A DNA stretch of 64,000 nt from Pinus tabuliformis (GCA_031772625.1 CM062810.1:454279731-454343730); one strand, 5' to 3'; counted from the stretch's first letter, positions 21,659 through 33,973 are shown. Made by a program: numbers and translations. Notes: a model not told the origin generated them from the letters alone.

Positions 21659-23086
21659 GTGACTTCGCAGTACAATCCTGCTCATCCCCTAACCAGGTTA
21701 AAGAGTGAAAAATTTCGCATCCAGCCAACTGAGTTGCCTCTTCCCACCAGGAAAAGAGCGAGGAAATCACCACAAGAGTCTGACAGTGAGACTCTTTCGT
21801 CTACATCGCCCATTTCAACTACCTCACCGCGAGGTCAACCACCAACACCTCCATTCCAAACCATCATCCATCCGTCTACCGGGACTCCCACAACCCCTCT
21901 TCAATCATCTACGATCATAGTATCCTCATCTTCCCAGCCACAGAGATCATCTTCTGCACTTTCCTCTACTAGCAACCCAACGATGGCCCTGTCTCCATGG
22001 AACAACCCTGGGGCAGTTTTAATGCCTGCGCCCTTGAGTCAAATACCAGCCCATCCTAAGAAATTGTTGCCCAAATTCAATCAAGAAGTAGGCATGCTAG
22101 CAGAAGAACACATAAACAATTTCATGCTTTCTATCAATCTCAACGGAGTTACTAACGAAGATGTTATTGTTTGTCTTTTTCCCTATACACTGCAAGGGAC
22201 AACCGAGTCATGGTATTTTTCATTACCCTCCGGGTCTATCACAAGTTGGGATATCTTCCAGAATCAATTCCTTATCAAGTTTGGTGATGACATATCAACA
22301 GTAACATTAATCAATGACCTATCCAATCTTAAGGCCCAAGCTAAAGAACCTATCAAAGATTTCAATTTACGGTTCAATAAAATTCTCAACAAAATTCCCA
22401 CTACTTCCCAACCCAGAGAAGAAGTACGATGTGAATGGTATATTACTGCTTTACCATCAAACATAGCAATCTTTGTGGATAGAGCAAACAAAACAACCTT
22501 AGTTGAAAACATGACAAAGGCGATAGCAGTAGAGAAACGCGTAATAGCCCTGGAAAAGAGATCCGCGATAGAGGAATGCAAGTCTAAAAAAGTCACCTTT
22601 AAGGAAGCTCCAAGAAGAAACAAAAAAAAGACCCTTTCAATTTGGAAGGATTGCAGAAAGTATTAAAGATTATTTCTAATGAGATGGTTGACATAAAAAA
22701 CCAAGTAGCAGAAACTTCTTTAAAAAATCCCTACAGAGCTTTTAAAAGAGGTCTTTCAACAGATGCAAAACCACCCAATGCCATCTCCAATGATGAAACT
22801 AAGGAAGAGGAAGAAGAAGAAAGTGCCACTGAAGGGTAGACCGATGACGAAGAAGTTGTGGAATTACAAGGAATGTGGGATTTCATCCTCCCACAAGAAG
22901 AAGATCAAGAATTATTTCCGGTTAGCACACGAAGCAAAAATCAGCTTGATCCTCCCCAAACTACCCTTAAGTAGAAGAGCGCAAGCCCTACAACAAAAGA
23001 TAAAGTCGCAACAAAGAAAACAACTACTAAAGCGACTCAATCTAGCCCAATTCGAGCAGATCAAACAACTCCATCAAAAACACTAA
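21659..23086 (+). pseudogene. E4 gag, frameshifted
   Basis: A Pro/Ser/Thr-rich N-terminal part leads to a capsid-type domain: LPKFNQEVGM, LQGTTESWYFSLP and FQNQFLIKFG (about 22060-22290). The first frame stops at 22664-22666 and coding potential continues in other frames to 23086 through lysine-rich sequence (SQQRKQLLKRL). No clear CCHC knuckle is visible. The open frame has no ATG near its 5' end; the listed start is a GTG codon and the frame is also open upstream of it. The product would be a capsid protein of a Tat-type element. Confidence 0.7.
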
Positions 23087-23088
23087 TA

Positions 23089-23751
23089 GTGTCGGATGAA
23101 ATGGAGTACAATATTATTGATGACATGAAAAAGACTAGGTCTAATATTACCCTTTATGAATTGAGCAAATTGAAGCATCAACAGAAGATAATGATGAAAG
23201 AATTACATGTTGTGCCTATTGTACCTTTGCGTACCTCTGTACTCTCTCAAGCTTCCCACAACATGGGAAGACCTCCAACTAACGCGATCAATAAGATTGA
23301 TCCAAATGATATCGCCTTGATTGGAGGAGGATCAAGATCTCACACTCCCCCGTTTCTTCTCACTTACGAGATTTTCAACAAAAATGTGCACAATTGTTTG
23401 GTAGATTCTGGTGCTTCATCGAATATTTTACCCAAATCAATATGTGCTAAGTTAAATGTTCAACCACAAAAATCCATAGTGCGCATAGTTCAGCTTGATC
23501 AATCTCAAGTCGAAGTGATTGGTGAAATTAATCAAGTAACCATAAGATTGTCATCTAACCCAAAGGTATGTCAGGTCATTGACATTCTAGTGGCTGATAT
23601 CCCAGAATTCTATGGCTTAATTCTTAGTAGGGATTGGTCCGAGAAACTCCATGGATACTTTGCAACCGACTAGTCGCACATAAGGTTACCCTACAACGGT
23701 TAACCGAATCAAATAAAGGTTGAACGAGAGTTACACCAGAAGTACATAGTA
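23089..23751 (+). pseudogene. E4 aspartic protease domain
   Basis: LVDSGASSNILPKSICAKL (near 23398-23454) is a clear retropepsin active site, followed by ADIPEFYGLILSRDW, the conserved closing segment of Tat-type proteases. A TAG at 23671-23673 and another stop soon after interrupt the same frame, which then continues directly into the RNase H-like domain. Confidence 0.85.
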
Positions 23752-24537
23752 ATGGAATTAGAGGGAGAAAATGAATCAGTATCGTATAACAACAGTATCA
23801 TAGGCAATTACTCGGTAGATTCTTTTCTCGGTAATTTCAATGCTCACACATCACCTTACTTAGAAAATTCAGTTTTGTCCCAAGTCGAAAATTTTTCCCA
23901 AACTGATAGTTCAAAGTGTGTTAATTTTGTAGATGAACCTATAAATACATCTTTGTTTTGGAAATTATATTTTGATGGCTCTAAATCTAACGAAGGAGCA
24001 GGAGCAGGATGCATTCTGATTAGGCCAGAAGGAAACAAGACCATGATTACGTGCAGACTCGAATTCAATTGCACAAACAATACAACAAAATATGAGGCCT
24101 TGGTGCAACGCCTATACAAAGCAATCGGGTTAAACATCAAGTATCTTCAAGTCTTCGGAGACTCTAAGATTATCGTCAAACAGGTACATAACACTATACA
24201 TTGCCTATCAGGTCATTTAAAACACTATCAATCTTTAGTACAAGATCTGACTGAGCATTTCATAGCATTTAATATTTCTTCAATCCTAAGACTCCAAAAC
24301 GCAAGCGCAAACCTTTTGGCTAATGTAGCCTCTAGGCTTATTCCCTCTGAAGACTTTAGTCCACATAGATTCTCAATAGAATTAATATTTAGACCATCCA
24401 TCCTTGACAACATTAGAAATTGGAGAGTATTCAATGACGATCCTGATGTTGTAAATTTCCTCAGTTCTGAAGGATCCTACTCCAATCAGATAATTGATGA
24501 AGACCATCACGATCGAAAAATACAACAAAAGCACTGA
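23752..24537 (+). pseudogene. E4 second (plant/archaeal-type) RNase H, placed before RT
   Basis: WKLYFDGSKSNEGAGAGC carries the first catalytic Asp, NTTKYEALVQ the Glu and VFGDSKIIVKQV the second Asp. The final N-x-x-A-D motif reads NASANLLANVAS, so the usual fourth Asp appears replaced by Asn. This domain type is the extra RNase H of Tat-lineage elements, where I know it between the retroviral RNase H and integrase. Here it lies between protease and RT in the protease frame, while RT is in another frame. RPSILDNIRNWRVF follows it, a segment that accompanies this domain in the family. Confidence 0.8.
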
Positions 24538-26098
24538 TAATGCTATACCTAAGTCGGTGGTTAAGTTAGAAGACTTATACGATTTAAAAAACCGGTTTAA
24601 AAGGTCTACCAATTCAAAGCTCTACAGTCCAACTCTAAACTACGAATTAGTAAACCTAGGAACCGATGATAAACCACAAAACGTTAATCTAGGCATCGGC
24701 CTAGTCCCCTAAGAAAAACTAGCATATATTCATCTTTTGAGACAATATAAAAATGTTTTTTCTTGGAATTATGATGAGCTGAAGACATACGACACTTCTA
24801 TCATTCAGCATACTATTCCTATGATTGACAACGAAAAACCTGTCCAACAGAAACTGAGAAAGATCCACCCCAATTTAGAAAATCATATAAAAACTGAGCT
24901 AAATAAGTTCTTAAAAGCTAGAATAATTTTCCCCATCATACATTCCAAATGGGTCTCCAATATGGTACCCGTTAGAAAGAAAAACGGAGATATTAGAATC
25001 TGTATCGATTTTCAGAATCTTAACAAAGCCTATCAAAAAGACAATTTTCCTCTTCCACCTATGGAACAGATATTACAGGCAATAGCAGGCTCAGAACTGA
25101 TGTCTTCCTTGGACGGATTTTCAGGATATAATCAAGTGCTGGTGCATCCCAATGATCAGTTGAAAACCACATTCAGAACTAAATGGGGCACATATGCATA
25201 TCGGGAGATGCCATTTGGTTTGATTAATGCCGGCGCTACATTTCAAAGAGCCATGGACATCACATTTAAGGGTTTAGTCAATAAATCTGTAGTGATTTAT
25301 TTGGATGATATAACAGTGTACTCCAAGAAGCAAAGCGACCATCTCAAAGATTTAAAACAAATTTTTCAACAATTTTTAAGGTATTGGATTTCACTTAACC
25401 CAAAGAAATCTTTTTTCGCATTAAGTGAAGGAAAACTTCTAGGATTCATAGTGTCAAAATCCAGTATTCACATTGATCCTGACAGAATCAAAGAAATCTT
25501 TGAAATATCTCTACCTCATAATAAAAAAGCCATGCAATCTTTCCTTGGTCAAATCAATTTTGTAAAGAGATTTGTCCCAGATTTTTCACGAATTGTGTCT
25601 CCTTTGCAAACCATGATTAAAAAGAATTCAAATTTCAAATGGGGTCAAGATGAACATGAAGCATTCAACCTGATAAAACAAGCTATTATTAATGCTCCAT
25701 GTTTAGCAACCCCGAATTTTTCAGAATCTTTTGTTTTATACACATTTGCCTCAGATAAATCATATGCTGTGATTCTAACTCAAGCAAATCAAGAAAAAGC
25801 GGAAGCTCCAATTGCGTTTTTTAGCTCAAATTTACAAGGTGCTGAACTCAATTATTCAGACATAGAAAAACAGGCCTATGTTGTTTTCAAAGTGATCAAA
25901 TATTTTAGACCTTTCTTACTCAAAACCCACACTAAGATCATAGTATCATTTCCAGCAGTAAGAAATCTTCTAGTACAGAAGGATATGGGCGAGAAAAGAG
26001 CAAATTGGATCACTGCTTTACAGGAATACGACCTTGAGATTAAACCAGCAAACATTGTAAGAGGTCAAGGCTTCTGCAAAATGTTGGCTGGAGCATCG
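24494..26098 (+). pseudogene. E4 reverse transcriptase and RNase H
   Basis: The frame is open from 24494 with one TAA at 24710-24712. RT motifs: MVPVRKKNGDIRICIDF, SSLDGFSGYNQVLVHP, MPFGLINAGATFQRAMD and YLDDITVYSKK with intact catalytic Asp pair (near 25300). A divergent retroviral-type RNase H follows (YTFASDKSYAVILTQ, LNYSDIEKQAYVVF), where the first Asp motif reads FASD. The lack of stops between 24737 and 26605 shows relatively mild decay. Confidence 0.9.
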
Positions 26099-27421
26099 AA
26101 AATCTCTGAAATCTCATCCGAAGAGATACAAATGTATGAGGTAAGCCTAAACGATGCAGAATCATTGTATGCTGATATCATTTATTATCTTAAGAATGGG
26201 TATGCTCCATCACACCTGGATCACACTAATAGAAGAGCTCTGAGATTGAAAGCTAAACAATATCAGCTCATAAATGATATTCTTTTTAGAAAGAATTATG
26301 ATTCTGTTCTTCTTAGATGTCTTGAAAAAACTAAAGCTGAAAAATTTTTGCAGGAACTCCACGGTGGACCAACAGGTGGACACTATGATGGATATGCTAC
26401 TGTACATAAAATTTTACGTGCAGGATATCACTGGCCTACGTTGTTCAAAGATTCACACAGCTACATGAGGAAATGTCAAGTCTGCCAAACTACTGTTGGA
26501 AGACAAAAGAAGTCGTCCCTGCCACTACAACCGGTAAACATCGAGCAACCATTCAGTCAGTGGGGCTTGGACATAATAGGTGAGATCGTTCCTCACTCTT
26601 CTAAGTAGCATAGATACATCCTCATGGCAATAGATTATTTTACTAAATGGGTAGAGGCAGTTCTTCTCAAGACAACTAATTTTGAAAATATTATCGAATT
26701 CATAGATCAATTTATAATCACTAGGTTTGGATTGCCAATGGCTTTAATGTTTGATAATGCATCATACTTTTCTGGAAATGCAATGACTGAGTTCGCACTT
26801 AAAAGAGGGTTCAAACTAAAATATTCGACCAATTATTATCCGCAAGGTAATGGGTTAGCTGAGTCAACAAATAAAAACCTAATAAGGATTATTAAAAGAA
26901 CAGTTGACCAGAACCAAAAGAATTGGCATAAAGCTTTGGTAAATGCTTTATGGGCAGATAAAATAACAAAAAAAGCTTCGATCGGCACTTTCCCCTTTAA
27001 TTTAGTTTATGGGAAATAAGTGGTTCTTCCAACTCACTTAGTCATTCCCTCTTTGTCTTTAATACAATACATTGATGAAGTACCTACTTCCTCCATACAA
27101 CTAAGACAAATGGAAATAATCAAATTAGAAGAGCAACAAGAACAAGCTAAGAAAACCCATGCTCATCATCAAGCGCTAATAAAATCCTCTTTTGATTCAA
27201 ACATAATGACCAGAAAATTTTTTCAGATGGGAGATTTAGTTTTAAAATGGGATAAGGCTCATGAAGAAAAGGGCAAACATACAAAATTTCAAAAGATGTG
27301 GCTTGGTCCTTTTCAGATTGTTGAAGTCATAGGTCCATCAACGTTTGTCTTACAGGATCTAGCAGGTAGAAGGGATTCTTTGCCTGTTAATGGTCAAATC
27401 CTTAAAGTATATTTTCCATAG
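26099..27421 (+). pseudogene. E4 integrase
   Basis: The zinc region is GGHYDGYATVHKILRAGYHWP with CQVCQ (about 26370-26500). The catalytic core has WGLDIIGEI, LMFDNASYF and NGLAESTNKNL, giving D, D and E in order. Stops at TAG 26606-26608 and TAA 27017-27019 interrupt an otherwise continuous frame; each is one base from a sense codon expected there. The C-terminal FQMGDLVLKW and GPFQIVEVI segment matches the integrase tail. The frame ends at 27421 and carries no chromodomain. Confidence 0.88.
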
Positions 27422-28494
27422 AAGATTATTCTTCTATTTTGTAGAATAGTTTTGTTTTTTCTTTTCTTTTTCATAATAAAACCAGTTGTTAATGGTTACT
27501 ATCGGTATTCGCGAAAATACATCAATTCTCTTTCAGATTTTGAGCTTTTCACTTGTATAAATAGAAAATTTTTGAAAATCTGATCTTTATTATTGACAGA
27601 TACAATTAAAAACTTTAGCCTAGATATGATACTAGTTTCAACTTCAAAAAATTTGATGAAAGCAACCTTTAGTGAAGGAATTGTTTTATATCAGCACAAT
27701 GAAAGGTATCAATAACAAAATAAAGATTCTCTGTAAAACTACTATTTTCAAACTCTATTATTGTCGTCCAGAGCTTTCTTAAGGAAAACAATGATTTCCT
27801 CCATGTTAAAGAAAATCACAGCATTCAGAGGGACAATCCAAGAAACACTATATCTCAAAGAATAAGAGGTCTCATCACGAGCCGGCTTATCATGATCACA
27901 GATATTATAACTTTGCTGACTTTACGAAACACTGTCCATCAAAACAGGGCAATGACTCAAGATTGTTGAAATCAAAAGACAAGGGGTCTCATCACGAGCC
28001 AGCTTGTTCAACAAAAGTGTAAATCAAGTGAATGACTGTGTCATAATTTGGTTACCAAACCAAGACATTGTTCTTTAAGAATAAAAAAGGAAAAAGTGTC
28101 AATATGGATTTTTCTTTGAAGGTTGTAGATAACCTTAAACATGATAAAGGATCATTGTTGGGTAACAGGTAACCCTGTCGAGGCTATGGACGCATGCTGG
28201 CAGCAGAGGCTCTACCTACGGCAAACGAGCATATTTTAAGGCTAGCACACAGAGAAGACTTTATTTTATCTTTACAAGACCAAGTAATGGCTGATATAAA
28301 TACAAGGACAAGCCTGAGGAAGCAAACAATTAGAATAGAAAGAGGTTGAAACAAAATATCATTGATAGAATAAGGCATAATGTACTCTATCTGTCCATAA
28401 CAAAGTTTAGATTTATGATTTTTTTTTTGTTTTGGAAGTTTAAAAAATTCAATAGAAAAGCAGAGATAACTGGTTCTTCCAAGTGAATCGCCAT
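27422..28494 (+). other. E4 3' non-coding region
   Basis: About 1.07 kb between integrase and the 3' LTR with no coding domain. TCTCATCACGAGCC occurs twice (near 27870 and 27989) followed by similar sequence. No clear polypurine tract directly precedes the LTR at 28495, which may reflect decay. Confidence 0.6.
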
Positions 28495-30785
28495 TGTTGT
28501 GACCACTAACAACCCCCCTCCTTCTTTAGGATTAGCAATAACACTAAAGAAGTGGGGACCCTTAGTAAAAAATTCAAAAAAATTTATAAAAATTTTTGTA
28601 TTATACTCCTCAAAAAATACATCGCACGGAGAAGAGTGAAACATTTCTTTATGAGCATAATAAAAAACTGCGAAGAAGCGATGTGAAATTCATCGCATCG
28701 CATACATTAAGAAGCGCCCATAAATGAAAATCTTAAGAAATCTCCAATGGCCGATATGCGACATCACATATCGCAACGTCGCATAAAAAACACACAATAA
28801 CTTAACAAATTGCAACGATAAATGCGATCTTCCGATAAATGCGATCTGCGATTTTGCAATAAATGCGATCTACGATAAATACGATCTGTGATTTTGCGAT
28901 GCTGCGATGCTGCGATTTGCGCGATTCTGCGCTAAACTGACCAGGAAACTTTGCGATAACACATCTTGATAATGTGATCCGCAATGATGCGATGCGAGTC
29001 GCAGGAATCACCCATCTCAAATTTTCCTCGGCTCAGCATTCAAGAAAAGCTGTCCCTAAACCAAAAATTGGGCACGCGCCTTAAAGGAAATTAATCAATG
29101 TACGCCAAAGTATTCATGAAGGATAGTTTTGTGTTTTTCGAAGAGTCAGTTCACTGTGGTGTCATGATTTTATACATTTGTAGAGCTTAAAGCTTTCGTG
29201 TCAAAATTTATTATCACTACTCTTTTCCTTTGCATGAACTGTAGGAATAAAAAATAGGAAACAACATGAAGCAATGTGCAGGAAACATCTAAGGAAAAAG
29301 GGAAAGTGTCAATGCTCGGAGAACAGAGAAGAGATGCCCTCATAAACGGATGCCACATGCAACAGAAACGCAGATTTCAGAGTATTACTGAACAGATGCT
29401 GATATCAATAGGAAATTCGACACTCAAGGTCAAAAGCTCACAAAAGCAGCATGTTTACAAAATTCTGAAGCTTATACCCGGTAAAGGAAAAAGCGCTAAA
29501 GGCGGAAAACACACCAGAAAGGCCCGGATCAAAGAACGGAGGCAGTTTTTGATGCGCGATTAGCGCCTAGCGCTAATCGTGCATCGCTAAGAAAATTGTT
29601 CAGAAAGTAAAGTCCCTAACTTGCTTAGTCATCCACGAGTCCGGAAACCGAAATAGCAAAAGCAGAGGCAATTTAAGAGGAATTTGGGTTGTTACCAAGT
29701 ATATACGCAGTAAATTCGCCCAACCAGAAGATGATTCCCAAAAATTTCTTCTAGTTTACTAAAAAGTGGTGTCAGCTCTTGCCATTTCTATTTTCGTAGT
29801 CCGAGAAAAAGCCAGAAGACAACCAGCCGACTCTTCCCAGGCAAATGTTGCATGCTCGCAACACTAAGGAGCAAATGCAGAAATAGTTAGAAATTAGATT
29901 CAATTTTTAGAAATAAGTTTGCTTAGATAAAGGGCGGTCATTTAAACTGTATCCTAAATTTATGTAATTAAGTTATTTAGTTAGCAGTATTTAAACCCTT
30001 CTCAGGCATTTAGAGAAGAGTCCAGAAATTTGTCAAAAAATTGTCCTCAGAACATGCACTTCTGCACCCTTAGAGGAGGTTTTGATGAATGAATGGATCC
30101 AGGTTTATTAATGTTTGCATTTGATGTCTGCTACTGATGTTGCACTTCTGTACTCTTGGTAGATATTAGAACAAGGAGAGATAAATCATTGTTTCTTGAA
30201 GCTTGTGAGTAGGACCAGTCATAAATGGTACTTTTATCTCTTGACCATTTCTGCTTATATTCTTAAAGTGATATACAATTTTTAGTTGTTTATATGTTAT
30301 TGCATGAATGTTTGAGTTACCATTTGGCACTTTTGTACGGTGGAGTCATTTATTTATGTTTGATATATGAATAACTTATTTTGCGATATGCTGTTCACAA
30401 CTGTTTTGCCTAACTTTTTATGCAAAGTGGTTCATCTTAATTGATTTCCATTCTTATAATAGTTGAATGATCTTTATTACTAGTTATTATTTGAAATCCC
30501 TTTAGGTCGCATAATAGAAGAAATACATCCCGGGTTAGCATAGATTAGATGTGTTGTTTTCATTAGAGTACAATAGCATAGAATTAGATTAAAGTAGCTT
30601 AGATTAGAACCCTTAGATCAGCATCATCCAACTCTGCACACACACACACACACCCTTAGATTGGGAAATTGGTCCCATTATCCCCAGTCGGACCCGCTAC
30701 ACCAAACGGATAAGGAGCTGCCAACCATGGTCTGGACCGGGTGGGTATCCCCCTTGTTGTCGACCCAATTTTCGGGGCTTCAACA
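28495..30785 (+). repeat. E4 3' LTR
   Basis: 2291 bp, matching 19087-21388 from TGTTGTGACC to CTTCAACA. It carries the second copy of the minisatellite (28750-28995), the basic open frame (29276-29563) and the hairpin (29551-29585). A (CA)n run near 30638-30652 is slightly longer than in the 5' LTR. Confidence 0.9.
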
Positions 30786-31025
30786 AGTTCATACCCTTAT
30801 CGTGTCCAAACCGATATCGCATTGGAAAAGTGAAACTGGAGTGGAAAGCCTTTGGAACCGCCAAGTACCGAAACCCCGACAACTCGAACTTGAAACATTA
30901 TTAGAGAAGGGTGGAAAGGGTGTCAGGTCCGCAAGTGTATTGCATCGCAATTTCAGAGTGGGAGAGCCAAGTCCTTGGAATAGCGGGATCGCCGATTGCG
31001 ATCTCCGATTATATATATATATATA

Positions 31026-31085
<60 letters not shown>

Positions 31086-31173
31086 TATATATATATATTG
31101 CATCGCAATTTTGGAGTGGGAGAGCCAAGTCCTTGGAATAGCGGGATCACCGATTGCGATCTCCGATTATATA

Positions 31174-31265
<92 letters not shown>

Positions 31266-31650
31266 CGCATCAGAGGAAGGAAGGAGGAAGGGCCATTAAA
31301 CACGCCGATAGTGTAATTCCTTTCGAATTACACCAAGACTGTTCGAAGCCATGACAGTGTTTTTAAAGGCATCGATAGTATATTGTATGAACTCCATACT
31401 AGAATCTCGTTGATAGTGTTTTTGCGTAATTCCTTTGGAATTACAGTTTGGATAGGAACAGAAACTTCAGTTTATAAATTGTGGCTAATAACAAGGATTA
31501 GGGTTTTAGGGGAAAACCATGAGGCTGTTAGTTTATCAGTAAATGACTGATGCACCAATAAGTGGAGAAGGAGGAATTTGGCTAAATATTGAATAAATTC
31601 TAGACAGGTTTGAGAGATTATCGATATCGCCTACACCCAGGCCACCAACA
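30786..31650 (+). repeat. E3 3' LTR, right part, with duplicated TA tract
   Basis: It resumes the LTR interrupted at 19086: TTCATACCCTTATCG aligns with TTCATACTCGTATCG in the 5' LTR. A unit of about 159 bp (TGCATCGCAATTT to the end of a TA run) occurs twice, at about 30941-31098 and 31099-31262, where the 5' LTR has one. The LTR ends CCACCAACA, followed by TATCA. Confidence 0.85.
31010..31262. repeat. Paired (TA)n microsatellites
   Basis: Two long TA runs (about 31010-31098 and 31169-31262) separated by about 70 bp of LTR sequence. They generate artificial Tyr-Ile open frames on both strands. Confidence 0.95.
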
Positions 31651-32089
31651 TATCACACACAATAGATTTGCACTTAGAGACTTAGAAGGTAATAGAAAAG
31701 AATAATTTCAGAGATAGACAAATGGAGAAACAACAAGATTACTCAATCAGAAATAGTGGAATAGATAAAACAATCACTCGAGAACAAAAATCACTTTGCA
31801 TTAGGTAATAAGCCTGGACCTTTGCTTGCCTTCCTTGGCCAGAGAAATTACAAATTTATAGATATTGAAGAAGGATCTAGAATCCTACATGTGATTTAGA
31901 TGGAGATCTAGAAACTAATGGCAGTGTAGAAGGATCTAGAATCCTACATGTGATTTAGATGGAGATCTAGCAACTAATGGCAGTGTAGAAGGATCTAGAA
32001 TCCTTCATGTGATTTAGATGGAGATCTAGAAACTAATGGTAGTGTAGAAGGATCTAGAATCCTGCATGAATTTGGCTTCACACTTAACA
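31651..32089 (-). repeat. E2 3' LTR, main part
   Basis: It matches 51150-51624 and ends CACTTAACA at 32089. A 59-bp unit (GAAGGATCTAGAATCC...) is repeated at 31870, 31929 and 31988, with a partial at 32047. Directly inside lies TTCTCCCACTTGAAG, the complement of the copia polypurine tract CTTCAAGTGGGAGAA. Confidence 0.9.
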
Positions 32090-32104
32090 TTCTCCCACTT
32101 GAAG
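32090..32104 (-). promoter_or_regulatory. E2 polypurine tract
   Basis: On the minus strand it reads CTTCAAGTGGGAGAA, immediately before the LTR start TGTTAAG. This is the common plant copia form and fixes the orientation of E2. Confidence 0.9.
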
Positions 32105-32395
32105 CCAAATAAGAGTCACGAATCAAGTCACACCGAGTCCTACCATGCCTCTACATAACTCATGTTTATTTCATGGTAGAACCTTAGTGAGCATATCAGT
32201 AGGGTTCCTATCTGTATGGATCTTTTCCAAGGTTTACTGTTCTTCCTCCAACACATGTCAGATCCAATGGTACCTTAAGTCAATGTGCTTGGTTATTGAA
32301 TGAAATGCTAGGTTTTTCGCCAAGTGAATGGCACTCTGACTATCAAAATATAGCACATATTTTTCCTGCTTTATTCCTCTATCGCGTAGGAATCA

Positions 32396-32874
32396 CTATA
32401 TCCATAACATCTCTTTACAAGCTTCTGTTGCAGCTATGTACTCTACTTCTGTTGTAGAGAGGGCTACTATTCTTTGTAGCCTTGACACCCAAGATATTGC
32501 TGGACCTGCAAATGTATACAAATTACTTGTAGTGGACTTTCCAGTGTCCATATCTCCAGCTATATCTGCATATGTAAATCCTTCAAGCACAGTCTCATCA
32601 TGACCAAAACATAAACAATAATGACTAGTACCCTTGAGATACCTCAAAATCCATGATTGTAAGGAACCTACTCACTACTCCCACTGAATATGCAATGTCT
32701 AGTCGTGTGCATACCATGGCATACATCAAACTACCCACTACTAAAGCATAAGGAATCTTTCTCATCTCTTCTTTCTCCTTGTCATCACTAGGACATAATT
32801 CAGTACTCATATTGAAGTGCGCTGCAACGGGTGTACCAACTGGCTTGGCATCCTTCATATTAAACCTGTCAAGC

Positions 32875-32879
<5 letters not shown>
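32396..32879 (-). pseudogene. E2 RT C-terminal end and RNase H
   Basis: Read on the minus strand, VLDRFNMKDAKPVGTPV starts at the break, then KIPYALVVGSLMYAM, TRLDIAYSVGVVSRF, MRYLKGTSHY and the RNase H motifs GFTYADIAGDMDTGKSTTS and STTEVEYIAATEACKE. A frameshift near 32640 separates the two pieces. These are standard copia C-terminal landmarks. Sequence to its right is a CT microsatellite and the LINE, and the rest of RT resumes at 47538. Confidence 0.88.
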
Positions 32880-32931
<52 letters not shown>

Positions 32932-32932
32932 T
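32880..32932. repeat. (CT)n plus T-tract at the LINE 5' junction
   Basis: About 21 CT units followed by ten T. It lies exactly where E2 coding sequence stops. It may be part of the LINE 5' end or have grown at the junction. Confidence 0.9.
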
Positions 32933-33100
32933 ATTATAGAGTTTTGAGTTACAAATCGCCCTGGTGTGAGTGCCCTTGAAACCCTAGCCTGCACTTCGTT
33001 GCCTGTGCCTTAGGTCCCCCTACCTTGGGCCCTGTTTCTTTTCTTACCTATGCTCTTCAGTTGAGAGCCTGTTGTGTGGCTCGTTTGCCGCTAGGAGGCG

Positions 33101-33973
33101 TTGGCATTCATAGAGGCCCTAGGATCACCGCAGGTAGCCCCCCTCCCCCATCCTCTGCCTTCTTCTTTTGCCGAAGCCTTCTCTTGGCTTTTGGTCAGTT
33201 CTCCGCAAAAGAAAAAGAATGAAACTGCCAAATTCATCAAGAGGCTCGAAGATATTCCTGAAATCTCCCTACTGCCAGAGACTCTAATCCAAGTCACCCT
33301 ATCCTTGGCTGAGCGGGAAATTGTTGGTCAGTTCACCAGACTATGGCCTTCTCCTAAGTCCACTGAGAACTAGGTCAACAAGAATTGGGCTCCTTTGATC
33401 AAGAATAGCATCACATATTATTTCTTAGGACGAGGGTATTTTCTCTTCGAATTCACCTCTAAGGAAGACAAGGATCTGATCTTCCAGAATGGCCCCTAGT
33501 TCATTGGGCCCCCAAGGCCTCTATCTCAACAAATGGATGCCGGATTTCAACCCTGCAGTCGATGTTCATATGACCGTTCTGATGTGGATTAGGATTCCAA
33601 ATCTCCCAGTGCATTGTCGGAATTAGGAGTCGTTGAAACACATCGACAATGTCCTTGGGAAATTCATAGATCGGGCAAACAATGAAGATCAATATGACTA
33701 TGCTCGAATGTGCATACAAGTAGACCTAGAGGTGGGACTTCCTGAAGCCATCAAAATCAAAGTAGGAAGCTAGACTCATTTACAGAAGCTTGACTATGAG
33801 CAGTTTCCCTTCAAGTGCGGAAAATGCCATGTCTACAGCCACTTCGCCAGATGATTTCCAACCAATGTTGAACCAGATAAGGGTAAAGAAGAAGGCTAGA
33901 ATGAGGTCAAGCGTGCCAAGAAAACTCAAAATCATGTTGGTACATCTGGAAGAGGCCCTCAGTAGGTCCCTTC
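33101..33973 (+). pseudogene. LINE ORF1, N-terminal part
   Basis: After FIKRLEDIPEIS the frame reads GQFTRLWPSPKS, then after a stop (33371) WAPLIKNSITYYFLGRGYF and LFEFTSKEDKDLI, VLMWIRIPNLPVH, and CGKCHVYSHFAR. This is the DUF4283 RNA-binding fold followed by a zinc-knuckle remnant, as in plant L1 ORF1 proteins that coat LINE RNA. Several Trp or Gln codons have become stops. E6 entered just after this segment at CCTTC. Confidence 0.78.

Larger units (their letters stand above)
19087..30785 (+). mobile_element. E4: Tat-like Ty3/gypsy element inside the E3 3' LTR
   Basis: Two long LTRs (19087-21388 and 28495-30785) start TGTTGTGACCAC and end GGGGCTTCAACA. Flanks GGTTT and AGTTC share three of five bases and both align to the same five positions (CATTC) of the E3 5' LTR, so the insertion site is firm although the TSD has decayed. 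The interior has gag, protease, a plant-type second RNase H, RT, RNase H and integrase, followed by about 1 kb of non-coding DNA. Few stops are present in pol compared with E3, fitting a later insertion. Confidence 0.9.
12584..31650 (+). mobile_element. E3: Ty3/gypsy chromovirus inserted in the E2 LTR
   Basis: It begins TGCAGGAGCATGTGAC (12584) and the paired LTR starts TGTAGGAGCATGTGAC (18479). The primer site TGGTATCAGAGC follows the first LTR at 13851. The end CCACCAACA (31650) is followed by TATCA, matching TATGA before 12584 with one mismatch; both fit the uninterrupted E2 LTR at 51133. Gag, protease, RT, RNase H, integrase and a degenerate chromodomain are present in order, with many stop codons. 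Its 3' LTR is itself split by E4. Confidence 0.9.

Noticed and set aside
21259..21773. Two minus-strand open frames abutting at 21573
   Set aside because: They overlap the E4 LTR end, primer site and gag start on the opposite strand, and the first is a by-product of LTR sequence repeated at 30661-30785.
30661..31354. Open frames of 65-212 codons on both strands rich in Tyr-Ile repeats
   Set aside because: They are produced by reading through the (TA)n tracts of the E3 LTR in several frames and have no gene-like sequence outside the repeat.
31870..32068. Regular 59-bp repeats considered as a CRISPR-like array
   Set aside because: The repeats are directly adjacent without unique spacers, lie in a retrotransposon LTR in a plant genome, and recur in the partner LTR.
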